From positions 2,914,001 through 2,978,000 of the forward strand of contig NZ_CP013862.1 of NCBI RefSeq assembly GCF_001307805.1: DNA of 64,000 bases, given 5' to 3'. Below the pieces are notes generated by a model. It was not told the DNA's origin. It saw nothing but the letters and a program-made list of their open reading frames with translations, and searched no databases. Positions 32,762-41,066 of this stretch are shown piece by piece; the stretch's first letter is position 1, and the number at the start of each line of letters is the position of its first letter. The stretch is from Lentibacillus amyloliquefaciens. Its GTDB lineage: Bacteria > Bacillota > Bacilli > Bacillales > Amphibacillaceae. The position numbers and the translations under genes were made by a program.

Positions 32762-33358
32762 CTATTTTGTCAAAGCATCAACTTTGTACCAATCACCTAT
32801 GACTGTAATTTGTAAATCATCTATAACTTTGCTCTTCATATTAATGTTTGGATTTAATAAAATAGTTCCATTCTGAGACAATTTGTTTACTTTTGACCTT
32901 GAAATGCCAAAGATTTCTGCTATTAGTTTATCTATTCTAAGGCTAAAATCATATTTATAGCAAAGTTTAATGGTAACCTCGTTACATAGTGAATCGATCT
33001 TTTCTTTTCTTAACTCGTATCGTATATCTGTATTTACATCATTACATCGTTTTCTTAATTTGTTGATTTGAAAAGCATAGTACCAAATTGTCTCTTTGTC
33101 ATTATTCATAAACTTTTGAATTAGCATAGAGTCAACTTTATTAATATTTACTCTCGATAAAATAGGGTAATTCCAAGTTCCCTCACAATGTGTACAGTTA
33201 TAAATAAGCCAAATATCAACTATTTTCTGATTTGCATTTACTCTGAATTTCTCACTACAATAAAATTCTGTGTTCCTTTTACATTTACTACAATTTCGTT
33301 TTATATAAGGTGTTTCCTGAGCAATGATCTCATAAGTGAAAAAATTATTAGAACTCAT
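32762..33358 (-). CDS. DUF1062 family protein with zinc-ribbon and S4-like C-terminus
   Basis: The 198-residue protein has an N-terminal four-cysteine ribbon (NCSKCKRNT and NCTHCEGTW), characteristic of DUF1062. The C-terminal RIDKLIAEIFGISRSKVNKL followed by LLNPNINMKSKV resembles an S4 RNA-binding motif. The family is found in Bacilli and its function is unknown; RNA binding is a reasonable inference. The start ATG 33358 follows AGGAGG. A structured leader of about 200 nt precedes it. Confidence 0.78.
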   Translation of the reverse strand: MSSNNFFTYEIIAQETPYIKRNCSKCKRNTEFYCSEKFRVNANQKIVDIWLIYNCTHCEGTWNYPILSRVNINKVDSMLIQKFMNNDKETIWYYAFQINKLRKRCNDVNTDIRYELRKEKIDSLCNEVTIKLCYKYDFSLRIDKLIAEIFGISRSKVNKLSQNGTILLNPNINMKSKVIDDLQITVIGDWYKVDALTK

Positions 33359-33560
33359 ACACCAGTTCCTCCTATTTATTCAGAGGAACGCAAAACGGTT
33401 GAACGGAGAAAGATTTCCCATTAAAAAAGCGAAATACCTTACAGGTATCCCGCTGGAAATAAAATAACTGACTATCCTGCGTTCCCTGTAATGGTTAAAA
33501 ATAGGCACACTTCTCCCGTCGTTGAACAACAATGTTCAAAAAGAAATGTACTATTTAGTT
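33359..33560 (-). promoter_or_regulatory. Structured leader of the DUF1062 gene
   Basis: Reading the minus strand, TGCGTTCC near the ribosome site (complementary plus-strand GGAACGCA about 33384-33391) can pair with GGGAACGCAG about 33488-33478. A hairpin ATACCTGTAAGGTAT lies between. The pairing would span about 110 nt. It matches no riboswitch class that I recognise. Attenuation or autoregulation by an RNA-binding product is possible. Confidence 0.4.
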
Positions 33561-33685
33561 GCTAAACCATTACAAGTATGTTGGCAAATCAGTTCCACCT
33601 TCCGTATTTCTCCTATATTATATAGTGTACCATTATTATGCTTTATATCAATACTTACCCCATAAAATTTACATTTTAATCTTCA

Positions 33686-33750
33686 ACAAAATGGCCCAGT
33701 TGAGCAGGAATGGACGCAAGTTATTATTCAATTCTTGCGCCCGATTGCAG
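33686..33750 (-). repeat. Dispersed intergenic repeat, minus orientation
   Basis: On the minus strand it reads CAATCGGGCGCAAGAATTGA, ATAATAACTTGCGTCC and the tail ACTGGGCCATTTTGTTGAAG. It lies just beyond the 3' end of the hydrolase gene and matches the direction of the surrounding minus-strand genes. Confidence 0.75.
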
Positions 33751-33759
33751 AAGATCCTG

Positions 33760-34641
33760 TTAAGTATTTTTGAATGGTTTTGAATAATATAACAGGAATT
33801 CTATAAGTTTTTTATTTACCTCCTTTGACCCTTGACCAAGCCATATAAGATGCCCCCATGTATCAAGTAAGCATAACCTCGAATCTGAAATTTGCTGATG
33901 TGCATAATAAGCATGTTCCAATGGAACTGCTTCATCATGTTTGCTGTGTTGGATGAGGGTGGGGCAAGATATAGCTTCCAAATCCTTTATAGTGATCTCC
34001 TTTGTTTGCGATAAATCAATTAAAAATCCGTACCCTGACCGTTGGCGATTGTTCATCCGTCTGATTTCATCAACATCTTCGTCTGCCATCTTTTCTTTTA
34101 TTTGTTTATACGGAAGCTTACTAAACGAAGGTGTCATTTGTTTAAACATAAACTCAGGGAAAAGATTGCTCATGCTTGAAATGAGTTTCCAAGTAATTCT
34201 TTCCATAGAAGGACGAAACAGAATCTGTGCTATTTTATATATTTTGTCTTTAGGCGTGTGCCACTCTTTTGTAACAGCACTTTGTAACGTTAATGTTTTG
34301 ACTTTTTCTGGGTAATGAGAAGCAAAATAAAGACCACTTGGTCCACCAGCTGAAACAGCAATAAGATGTATTTTTTCAATGCCTAAATGATTTAAAAGCC
34401 CTACATAGTAATCGCAGGCCTTAGATAAACTTTCTCCAATTTCCTTTGAAGTTTTCCCATACCCTGCCCTTGACGGTGTAATGATTTTGAATCCATTCTC
34501 TATGAGTGAACAATATCCAAATTCCTCATAACAACTGGAATGACCACCATGCATGACTAGAACTGGTACACCTTCTTTTCCTATGATTGAATATTCGATA
34601 GTTTGATTATCTACTGCATATGTACCAATAATTTTCTCCAA
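33760..34641 (-). CDS. Alpha/beta hydrolase
   Basis: TTG 34641 follows AAGGGGTGGGG and gives 293 residues; the upstream ATG of the open frame is not preceded by a ribosome site. The fold markers are MHGGHSS (oxyanion loop), AVSAGGPSG with the serine nucleophile, HSKHDEAVP with the acid, and TWGHLIW with the catalytic histidine. The triad is complete, so an active esterase or lipase-like enzyme is expected. Substrate is unknown. It stands next to the inverted-repeat element at 34678. Confidence 0.83.
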   Translation of the reverse strand: MEKIIGTYAVDNQTIEYSIIGKEGVPVLVMHGGHSSCYEEFGYCSLIENGFKIITPSRAGYGKTSKEIGESLSKACDYYVGLLNHLGIEKIHLIAVSAGGPSGLYFASHYPEKVKTLTLQSAVTKEWHTPKDKIYKIAQILFRPSMERITWKLISSMSNLFPEFMFKQMTPSFSKLPYKQIKEKMADEDVDEIRRMNNRQRSGYGFLIDLSQTKEITIKDLEAISCPTLIQHSKHDEAVPLEHAYYAHQQISDSRLCLLDTWGHLIWLGQGSKEVNKKLIEFLLYYSKPFKNT

Positions 34642-34677
34642 TACCCCACCCCTTAAATACGTTCTTGGTAGCAATTG

Positions 34678-35180
34678 TTATGCCATTAAATGGCCCTTAT
34701 CTACAGTATGTTTTTACACCGTATTCATCGTATTTTAAGATACTGAAAACTACTAAATTTTAACTTTGTGGAAACATTATCTACAGTAATTATTTATCGT
34801 ATTCAACGTATACAAACATAGGATTACATAACCACAGCGTAGCTGCTTGCCCTTGACCGCCGTGCCACTTCTTAGTGATCGCTGGAAGGGGGCGGGGCCC
34901 CGCCAGCGGAACTTAGAAGTGATTGTCCGTGGTACGCTGTCGGTGCGGATGGAGCCCTAAAGGCTGTTTTTTCGCCATCCGCCACAAATGCACTACCACG
35001 GACACAAACAAGGTCAAGGGTGGTGGATTTGGCATATATTATAACTAAATAAAAGGCTTTCTTAGATTTCAAACATATTATTCCTGACATATCTATGAAT
35101 ACATATACACAAAGATAAAAGATGCATTCTATCAACCTTTTGTCAAAAGTACTGTAGATAAGGGCCAGTTTGTTGCATAA
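34678..35180. repeat. Inverted-repeat-flanked element of about 500 bp with nested palindromes
   Basis: TGGCCCTTATCTACAGTA (34691-34708) and its exact complement TACTGTAGATAAGGGCCA (35150-35167) face each other. The similarity extends outward to TTATGC on both sides, about 31 bp in all. The terminal part equals the tail of the dispersed repeat family. Inside, TTATCTACAGTA plus CGTATTCAWCGTAT is directly repeated (about 34697 and 34786). The centre has four nested inverted repeats described separately. There is no supported open frame. It sits at the junction between chromosome and conjugative module. Confidence 0.8.
34850..35020. other. GC-rich nested palindrome (multi-branched structure)
   Basis: CCCTTGACC (34850-34858) pairs with GGTCAAGGG (35012-35020) and encloses two arms. 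Arm A is CACTTCT/AGAAGTG (34866-34872, 34915-34921) with inner CGCTGG/CCAGCG and GGGGC/GCCCC. Arm B is GTCCGTGGTA/TACCACGGAC (34925-34934, 34994-35003) with inner GCGGATGG/CCATCCGC and AGCC/GGCT, the latter followed by TTTTTT. The layout suits a structured RNA or a single-strand DNA hairpin substrate. Much higher GC than the surroundings points to foreign origin. Confidence 0.75.
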
Positions 35181-35285
35181 AGTTTGAATTCAAAGATGTA
35201 TATATTAAGACCACTTTGTTACAATCTAGGATTTATTTTAACATAAATATTCAGAATAACTGGCTATTTTTAAACTATTGGGTAA

Positions 35286-35326
35286 AAATCCATTTGATTA
35301 ATTTTTAAAGAATGGATTTTTTCGTT
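35286..35326 (+). terminator. Terminator upstream of the conjugation operon
   Basis: AAAATCCATT and AATGGATTTTTT form a stem around an AT-rich loop, followed by T residues. It insulates the operon from transcription entering from the left. Confidence 0.7.
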
Positions 35327-35388
35327 TATGCAAAATACGGTGATAAAATCTTTCTTATTGTTAAATGTCAACAAGTATTGAAGAGATA

Positions 35389-35444
35389 CGAATGAAATGC
35401 GAACAAATAGTGAACAAAATGGCGAACGAATGACGAACGAAATC
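35389..35444 (+). repeat. Five tandem 11-12-bp iterons upstream of the conjugation operon
   Basis: CGAATGAAATG, CGAACAAATAG, TGAACAAAATGG, CGAACGAATGA and CGAACGAAATC follow each other without gaps (35389, 35400, 35411, 35423, 35434). One repeat per helical turn places the sites on one face of the DNA, as for a cooperative regulator. They lie about 110 bp before the first gene. Confidence 0.8.
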
Positions 35445-35499
35445 GGCTGAAAAAGCTGTTAAATTATTAGTATCAGGAAGTTTATAACTTCCCATTAAC

Positions 35500-35531
35500 T
35501 CTTTTCAACACGGAAAAGGGTTTTTATTTTG
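35500..35531 (+). terminator. Leader terminator just before the first conjugation gene
   Basis: CTCTTTTC and GAAAAGGG form the stem with loop AACACG, followed by TTTTTATTTT. It ends about 10 bp before the ribosome site AAGGAGG of the first gene, so it acts within the leader; readthrough control is implied. Confidence 0.72.
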
Positions 35532-35553
35532 ACTGGATAAGGAGGTGTAAATC

Positions 35554-35856
35554 TTGTCTAATAATGGATTTGGAAAAGCAATGGATAAAAATCAGGACAA
35601 AGGCGTTAAACAGGATGATAAGACAGCCACTAAAGATGCTGCTGAAACATCGAAGAAAGAATCATCATCAAAAAGAAGTCGTAGGCCCGTAAAACCTGAA
35701 GGATTCAAGGAATTTGAAGCACTGGCAAAAGGCATTATCGAAGCTGACGGGTCTTCCTATTATGAGTGGCTTCATGAACAACACCAAGACATTATCTTGA
35801 ATTTTAATGTATCGAACCAGAAACAGATCACGAATGTTGCGAAGAAGGGAGAGTGA
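35554..35856 (+). CDS. Hypothetical first gene of conjugation operon
   Basis: TTG 35554 follows AAGGAGGTG. The 100-residue protein has a charged, low-complexity first half (KDKNQDKGVKQDDKTATK type) and a helical second half ending NVAKKGE. No domain is recognised. Its stop overlaps the region of the next start. Small, soluble, disordered N-terminus; a regulator or relaxosome helper are guesses. Confidence 0.6.
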   Translation: MSNNGFGKAMDKNQDKGVKQDDKTATKDAAETSKKESSSKRSRRPVKPEGFKEFEALAKGIIEADGSSYYEWLHEQHQDIILNFNVSNQKQITNVAKKGE

Positions 35857-35861
35857 AATAC

Positions 35862-36095
35862 GTGCAAGATGCAATTCAAACCATACAAAATATCACTGAC
35901 GGGATTAAGCCAATTGCACCAGTCTTAGCCGGGCTGGTGCTGGTTGTCATTGGGTTATTGTGGACGTTTGCCAAAGATCCCCAGAAAAAGGAAATGTACA
36001 CGGGATGGATGGTCAACGTTGCAATCGGCTTTGGCATTGTGTACTTGGCAGCCAGTCTTGTTTCTTGGTTGGGCGGTCGTGTTGTTGGATTTTAA
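35862..36095 (+). CDS. VirB2-like small pilin/channel protein of the type IV secretion system
   Basis: GTG 35862 lies at proper distance from AGGGAG; an in-frame GTG at 35853 is too near. The 77-residue protein has two membrane helices (PVLAGLVLVVIGLLWTF and WMVNVAIGFGIVYLAASLV) with a short basic loop. This is the topology of VirB2/TrbC-type or TcpE-like small subunits that lie early in Gram-positive transfer operons. Assignment is by size, topology and position only. Confidence 0.6.
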   Translation: MQDAIQTIQNITDGIKPIAPVLAGLVLVVIGLLWTFAKDPQKKEMYTGWMVNVAIGFGIVYLAASLVSWLGGRVVGF

Positions 36096-36109
36096 GGAGG
36101 TGAAACGTT

Positions 36110-36295
36110 GTGAGTACGGAATACAAATATTTTATAAGCTATCTGTATGAAGATGGCGGTGGCAAAGTTGATATAACATTAGCGGAACCCATTCAATCGA
36201 TAGATGATATTCGTGGTGTTGAAAAAGCGATCAGTGATGAATTTAATCTGGGCGATTCTGTCACTATCCAAAACTTCATACAGTTAAACCATTAA
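36110..36295 (+). CDS. Small hypothetical protein in conjugation operon
   Basis: GTG 36110 follows TAAGGAGGTG. The 61-residue soluble product begins MSTEYKYFISYLYEDGGG. It is acidic and is predicted to be mixed alpha/beta. No family is recognised. A terminator-like hairpin follows the stop at once. Confidence 0.55.
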   Translation: MSTEYKYFISYLYEDGGGKVDITLAEPIQSIDDIRGVEKAISDEFNLGDSVTIQNFIQLNH

Positions 36296-36303
36296 TTAAA
36301 CGG

Positions 36304-36330
36304 GCTTTCCAATGGATGGAAGCTTTTTTT
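36304..36330 (+). terminator. Intra-operon terminator
   Basis: GCTTTCC and TGGAAGC form a stem with AATGGA between them, followed by TTTTTTTATTG and then the next ribosome site GGGAGG. One of several terminators between conjugation genes. Confidence 0.68.
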
Positions 36331-36348
36331 ATTGAGGGAGGTTGAAAC

Positions 36349-36948
36349 ATGCCAGATACACAAGATTTTGAAAAAGAATTGGCAAATAAGTACGCTGACT
36401 TTCTGTCGGCAAAGGAAAAAGAAATGCTGAATCCTGATAATACAGGCTATCAATGGAAGCGACAGAAGCTGGAATCCCTGTATCAAGATACCGTTCTGAA
36501 ATCGAAGTATCCGAAGGAAAAGCTCAGAACAATAGAAGATGCAGTGCAAAAGGAACATGATGACGGGGTGAATCAATCAGAGCAGTTTAAACAGGCCTAT
36601 AAAGAAAAGGTGCTGGAAAAGCTGCAGCCCACAAAGGAAGAAAACGGTTATAAGGATGCTTATAAGCAACACGTGTTGGACGCCTTAGATAAACAACCAG
36701 ATGAAAAGGAAACGTCATCTGAAGATGTTCAAAAAAGAAATCAAGAGATGACGGCATTTGAAGAAAAACACGGTTATGAGAAAGTCTATGAGCTCAAACG
36801 AGAGGTGTTGGATGACATAAAAGATATGGACTTAACGCCGGTACAAAAGGAGAAGTTAAGTCAGATTGAAAAGAAACTGGAAAACGAAAAGGAGATGAAA
36901 CTTGGGAAGAAACAAAACAAGACACATGAACAAGAGATGGACATGTAG
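36349..36948 (+). CDS. Highly charged coiled-coil protein in conjugation operon
   Basis: The 199-residue protein starts at ATG 36349 after GGGAGG. About 45% of residues are K, E, D or R, and repeats such as YKDAYKQHVLDAL and YKEKVLEKL suggest a set of related helices or a coiled coil. There is no membrane segment. Function unknown. Confidence 0.62.
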   Translation: MPDTQDFEKELANKYADFLSAKEKEMLNPDNTGYQWKRQKLESLYQDTVLKSKYPKEKLRTIEDAVQKEHDDGVNQSEQFKQAYKEKVLEKLQPTKEENGYKDAYKQHVLDALDKQPDEKETSSEDVQKRNQEMTAFEEKHGYEKVYELKREVLDDIKDMDLTPVQKEKLSQIEKKLENEKEMKLGKKQNKTHEQEMDM

Positions 36949-36976
36949 GGCTTCTGTTCAGGGAGTCCTTTTTTGG
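36946..36976 (+). terminator. Intra-operon terminator-like hairpin
   Basis: GGGCTTCTG and CAGGGAGTCC can pair, followed by TTTTTTGG and the ribosome site GGAGG of the next gene. The stem is imperfect. Confidence 0.5.
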
Positions 36977-36987
36977 AGGTGATATGA

Positions 36988-37761
36988 ATGCGAATGAAAG
37001 ATAAACTGCTTGCCAATGTTAAAGCTGTAAAGTCGGAAGATAACGCATTTGAGGCATTCAAAAAACGGTTTTTTACCGTCATGGGCGATCAACTAGCCAT
37101 GACGGATGAGCAACTAAGACAAATCTATGATGGTATGTCACCCTATATTGAAACGAGCATTTATGCGGAAATGGAAGATGTCCTGGCAGCGATACGAAAC
37201 GCTTATCATGCGCTTGTGAATTGGGTGGCAGAAGAGACGGCAAAAGCCTCTGAGAAACACAGGGACCAATCAGACAAGCACGCCAATGTAGGAACATTGG
37301 GAAGCCATAAGTCATTTTCGAAGCACAAACAATCAAATCATCCGGATGAGGAAGAGCAACAAAGCAAAGGTGAGTCATCCAAGCAAGACACTATTCAACG
37401 CTATATGAACGATGAGAAATCGTTCAATTGGTTTGTCACACATGTCGTTACGAATTATCAATCGCTCCCCAAACAGAGAATTGATGTATTGGTGTTCAGG
37501 CATGAAGGCTATCAGCATCTAGAACTGACGTTATTTGGCGAGTCCTTCATACAACAATACGGATTTAGAACAGCCTATCACTTTCATAACGAATTAATGA
37601 AGGCATTTCACACAACTTTCGATGACTTATTAGCTAAGGGAACAGTCCTGACATCAGATCAAGCTATTCAAGAAAAAGTCCTAGCATCTGTATTAAAACG
37701 ATTTGAAGCTAAAATAGCTGTCAAAGTAGGTGACGATGATGAGCAAGCTGAATCCTTATAA
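36988..37761 (+). CDS. Hypothetical conjugation-operon protein
   Basis: ATG 36988 follows TTGGAGGTGATATGA. The 257-residue product is soluble and hydrophilic, with a serine-, histidine- and lysine-rich linker near residues 85-130 separating an N-terminal helical part from a C-terminal alpha/beta part (QRIDVLVFRHEGYQHLEL). No family is recognised. The end overlaps the start of the primase-like gene by about 20 bp. Confidence 0.6.
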   Translation: MRMKDKLLANVKAVKSEDNAFEAFKKRFFTVMGDQLAMTDEQLRQIYDGMSPYIETSIYAEMEDVLAAIRNAYHALVNWVAEETAKASEKHRDQSDKHANVGTLGSHKSFSKHKQSNHPDEEEQQSKGESSKQDTIQRYMNDEKSFNWFVTHVVTNYQSLPKQRIDVLVFRHEGYQHLELTLFGESFIQQYGFRTAYHFHNELMKAFHTTFDDLLAKGTVLTSDQAIQEKVLASVLKRFEAKIAVKVGDDDEQAESL

Positions 37762-38779
37762 GAAACTTGTTTTTCAAAATATCGAAAATGCTTTGAGTGA
37801 TTTGAATGCCGAAGATAAAGGTCGTTATTTTATCTGCAACTGCCCGGAATGCAACCAGCATGAAGCGTTCATGTATAAAAATAATAAACATTTTATTCAA
37901 TGCAACCGGGAAAACCATTGCGGCTCACGGATGATGCTGGAATTTCATGAAAAAGGAAACATGTCAGCTTATGAACAAAAGATCGAAAAACAGTACCCAA
38001 ACCTGACGACAGAACAACGGCAGTCGTTGGATTGGTCAAATCGTGTATTTTCGTATGCGAAAAACTATTTTAAAAGTGAGGCATTGGATAATGGTTACCG
38101 TGGCCTGTCAAAACAGACAACACGTGGTTTTGCAGCTGACTTACAACATGAAGATATCGTCCAGCATGTTTTTCAAAAAGCCGAACCCTTATTGAACAAA
38201 GACTATTCCAATAATAGTTGGATGTGCAAACGAAACTTGATCTTTCCATTATACGGAGAAGACAATACGCTGGATAGAGTATTACTCCGTTCCAGTATCG
38301 ATGAAAACCTTGATCCCAAGGAAATACAGCTTATTTTTAATCCCTCCAAGGAAACGAGGGATTTTTTTATGGACATTCCGCAGGATGCTGAAAATGTGGT
38401 GGTGAGCGAATCCATTTTGGATGCTTTGTCCTTCCGTGAGATCGATGAGGATGTTGGCATCATGGCCTTAACTGGCGCAACCAAAACAAGACAGGTTAAA
38501 GACTATTTGGCAGAGCATAAGGAACAGTTTGCGGATAAACAGCTTTTAATCGCCATGGATGATGATCAGGCTGGCTGGAAGGCGACAAGGGATATCGTGA
38601 ACACCATTGAAGAGGAGGATGTAGGAAACAATTGGGCAGTTTTTGAGTACACGTCAGAAACGAAAGATGCGAATGAGAATTTGCAACAAAACCGCAAAGC
38701 ATTCACTAAAACGTATAACCAAATGGCAGTACGTACGAAGCAACATGAAAGGGTGATAGCCATTGAACACGAACCATAA
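37739..38779 (+). CDS. Primase-like protein with zinc-ribbon and TOPRIM domain
   Basis: The start at ATG 37739 (ATG 37736 is an alternative) overlaps the upstream gene. Residues about 30-60 hold CNCPECNQHE and CNRENHCGSR, a CHC2-like zinc ribbon. Residues about 215-290 hold the TOPRIM fold: VVVSESILDALS with the glutamate and LLIAMDDDQAG with the DxD motif. Such proteins prime the transferred strand or act in plasmid replication. The helicase domain is absent, so it resembles stand-alone DUF3991/TOPRIM proteins of mobile elements. It overlaps the coupling protein gene. Confidence 0.78.
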   Translation: MSKLNPYKKLVFQNIENALSDLNAEDKGRYFICNCPECNQHEAFMYKNNKHFIQCNRENHCGSRMMLEFHEKGNMSAYEQKIEKQYPNLTTEQRQSLDWSNRVFSYAKNYFKSEALDNGYRGLSKQTTRGFAADLQHEDIVQHVFQKAEPLLNKDYSNNSWMCKRNLIFPLYGEDNTLDRVLLRSSIDENLDPKEIQLIFNPSKETRDFFMDIPQDAENVVVSESILDALSFREIDEDVGIMALTGATKTRQVKDYLAEHKEQFADKQLLIAMDDDQAGWKATRDIVNTIEEEDVGNNWAVFEYTSETKDANENLQQNRKAFTKTYNQMAVRTKQHERVIAIEHEP

Positions 38780-41045
38780 GCCGTTGACCGAACGGTTAAG
38801 TAACTGGCAGTTTATAGTGCCTTTCATACTGCTGATCGTCATAATGGGCTTCTTTCTGGCAAACTTTCTATTACATTTTTTCCAACAAGTGCTGCATTTG
38901 GTTGAAGGATTTGCCAATAATACGGAACAAGTCAATTTAAAAACATTTTCTGTTGATTGGCATTATGTATTCGTCTTTCAACGAGAATTGCTTGCGTTTT
39001 ATGTGGGCTTTTATATCCTTGTCGGGATCAGTCTCCTAAAATTCTTGTATAACATCAAAATGAATTACCAAACCATTAATCATGGACAACATGGCACAAA
39101 TGAATTTGAATCCGTGAAGAACATGAAGAAACAGTATCAGATTATTCCGGCATCCAAAGCAGAATACGACGGAAAAGGCGGCACGATTATTGGCGGATTG
39201 CAGGAAACAGGAAAACCATACCGGCTTCTGCTGGATGATGCCCCTGTTCATACCATGGTCATTGGGATTACGCGTTCCGGTAAGGGTGAGACGTTTGTTG
39301 TGCCAATGATTGATGTTCAAAGCAGGGCTAGTGAGAAACCCTCGATGGTGATTAATGACCCAAAAGGGGAACTGGCTGGCGCCTCTTATGAAACCCTAAA
39401 GGATCGCGGCTATGATGTATACGTGTTTAATTTGATCGAGCATGCGATGAGTATGGGATTCAATCCCCTGCAGTTGGTGATTGATTCATGGAAGCAGGGC
39501 AGGGTGAGTGATGCTCAAAAATATGCCAACAGTGTGGCCTTCAGTTTGTATCATAATCCAAACGCCAAAGATCCGTTTTGGTCAAACAGTGCGAAGTCAC
39601 TTGTCACGGCCATTATTTTAGCATTAACCGAGGATATGGTGAAAATCGGAAAAGAAGAACGCGTCACGATGTATTCTGTTGCCAATTTCCTTTCCAGCAA
39701 GGGCAGTGAAACAGATGAAGAAGAGAATAATGTGTTGGACGAATTCTTCCAGGCACGGGATGAAAATAATCCGGCACGGTTAATGTATGCCACCAGTAAT
39801 TTTTCGACAGGCAATACACGCGGGAGTATCTTCAGTGTGGCGATGGATAAACTGCAAATCTTTACACTTGAACCTAACGCAAAAGTAACCGGCCATAACA
39901 GTTTGGATTTAACCGAAATCGGGTTTGGCGACAGACCAGTAGCTGTTTTTTTAGCAACGCCGGATTCGGACAAGTCAAATGATGTATTGGCCAGTATTTT
40001 TGTCAGTCAGTTGTACCGTGTCAACTCGGAAAAGGCAACCAAAAGTAAGAATGGCAAAATGAAACGGCATGTGCAATTCATCCTTGATGAGTTTGGGAAT
40101 ATGCCAGCCATCGATGGCATGGCCAGTATGGTAACAGTCGGTGCCGGACGCGGCTTCCGGTATCACTTAATCGTTCAAGCCTATTCGCAAGTGAAATCGG
40201 CTTATGGTGAAGAATCAGATACGATCATTGGCAACTGTTCCAACCAGATTTATATCCTCACCGAAGATAAGAGTACGGCCGAACACTATTCGAGCATGCT
40301 TGGGGCCAAAACGATTACGGATGTCAGCCGCAGTGGTGGTTATCATTCATTCGATAAGTCGCACAGTGAATCGACAAAAGAACGCTCGCTTTTAACGTCT
40401 GATGAACTGATGCGGTTAAAAGAAGGCCAATCCGTGCTGATACGCGTAAATAAACGGCAGGATAAGAACCGAAGAAAGATTGAGCCAAAACCGATTTTTA
40501 ACCAGGGTAAAACCAGTCATAAATTTCGTTATCAATATTTGGCCGATGACTTTGATACAGATCATTCCGTCATGATGCTCCCCATTATGTCCGAAACGTA
40601 TCATGATATGGATCTAAACAGCATGGTCTATTCTGCCAAGGCAAACGACGACTTATTTTTACGAATGGCTGACGTCATGACAGATAAGGAATTTGAGCGA
40701 TTTAAACGGCATATCTTACAGATCGAACAAAGTCAGGGTGAACTGGATGAAGCAAGAACCAAAGCATTGCTTCAAGAAGTGGGTCACTGGTCATTTCTCC
40801 ATTATGTGAGTTTCATTGTCCATCACTCTCATTTTTCACGCATTCACTTAAAGGTACTAGGAGCATTACAGGATTATTTACCTGAAGACGTCATGCAAAC
40901 GTGGCAGGATAAAGCAACGAAACGAATTGAAGAGCAGGTTCACCAAAATGAAAAAGCCAGTCAAGCATCTGAACAACAACCATCAGATGAACAGTCCAAT
41001 GGTGATCAGGAAGCTGAAAAATTACGGGAACAGGCGCTATCTTAA
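38763..41045 (+). CDS. VirD4/TraG-type conjugative coupling protein
   Basis: The 760-residue protein starts at TTG 38763 within the previous gene, after GAAAGGGTGATAG. Two N-terminal membrane helices (FIVPFILLIVIMGFFLANFL and FYVGFYILVGISLL) anchor it. The FtsK/HerA-like ATPase shows Walker A GITRSGKGE near residue 165, DPKGEL, and Walker B QFILDEFGNMP near residue 440. It links the relaxosome to the secretion channel at the membrane and pumps DNA. It corresponds to TrsK of staphylococcal conjugative plasmids but has a longer acidic tail. Intact. Confidence 0.93.
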   Translation: MNTNHKPLTERLSNWQFIVPFILLIVIMGFFLANFLLHFFQQVLHLVEGFANNTEQVNLKTFSVDWHYVFVFQRELLAFYVGFYILVGISLLKFLYNIKMNYQTINHGQHGTNEFESVKNMKKQYQIIPASKAEYDGKGGTIIGGLQETGKPYRLLLDDAPVHTMVIGITRSGKGETFVVPMIDVQSRASEKPSMVINDPKGELAGASYETLKDRGYDVYVFNLIEHAMSMGFNPLQLVIDSWKQGRVSDAQKYANSVAFSLYHNPNAKDPFWSNSAKSLVTAIILALTEDMVKIGKEERVTMYSVANFLSSKGSETDEEENNVLDEFFQARDENNPARLMYATSNFSTGNTRGSIFSVAMDKLQIFTLEPNAKVTGHNSLDLTEIGFGDRPVAVFLATPDSDKSNDVLASIFVSQLYRVNSEKATKSKNGKMKRHVQFILDEFGNMPAIDGMASMVTVGAGRGFRYHLIVQAYSQVKSAYGEESDTIIGNCSNQIYILTEDKSTAEHYSSMLGAKTITDVSRSGGYHSFDKSHSESTKERSLLTSDELMRLKEGQSVLIRVNKRQDKNRRKIEPKPIFNQGKTSHKFRYQYLADDFDTDHSVMMLPIMSETYHDMDLNSMVYSAKANDDLFLRMADVMTDKEFERFKRHILQIEQSQGELDEARTKALLQEVGHWSFLHYVSFIVHHSHFSRIHLKVLGALQDYLPEDVMQTWQDKATKRIEEQVHQNEKASQASEQQPSDEQSNGDQEAEKLREQALS

Positions 41046-41066
41046 AAGGGAAGGGAGCGAGCAATC

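Noticed and set aside
34850..35020. The nested palindrome as oriT of the conjugative element
   Set aside because: It lacks a YATCCTG-type nic sequence and lies 15 kb from the relaxase. The segment at 49800-49930 has all expected oriT features.
34872..35135. Minus-strand frame of 87 codons across the palindrome
   Set aside because: Composition is set by the inverted repeats, there is no ribosome site, and it overlaps the structured region.
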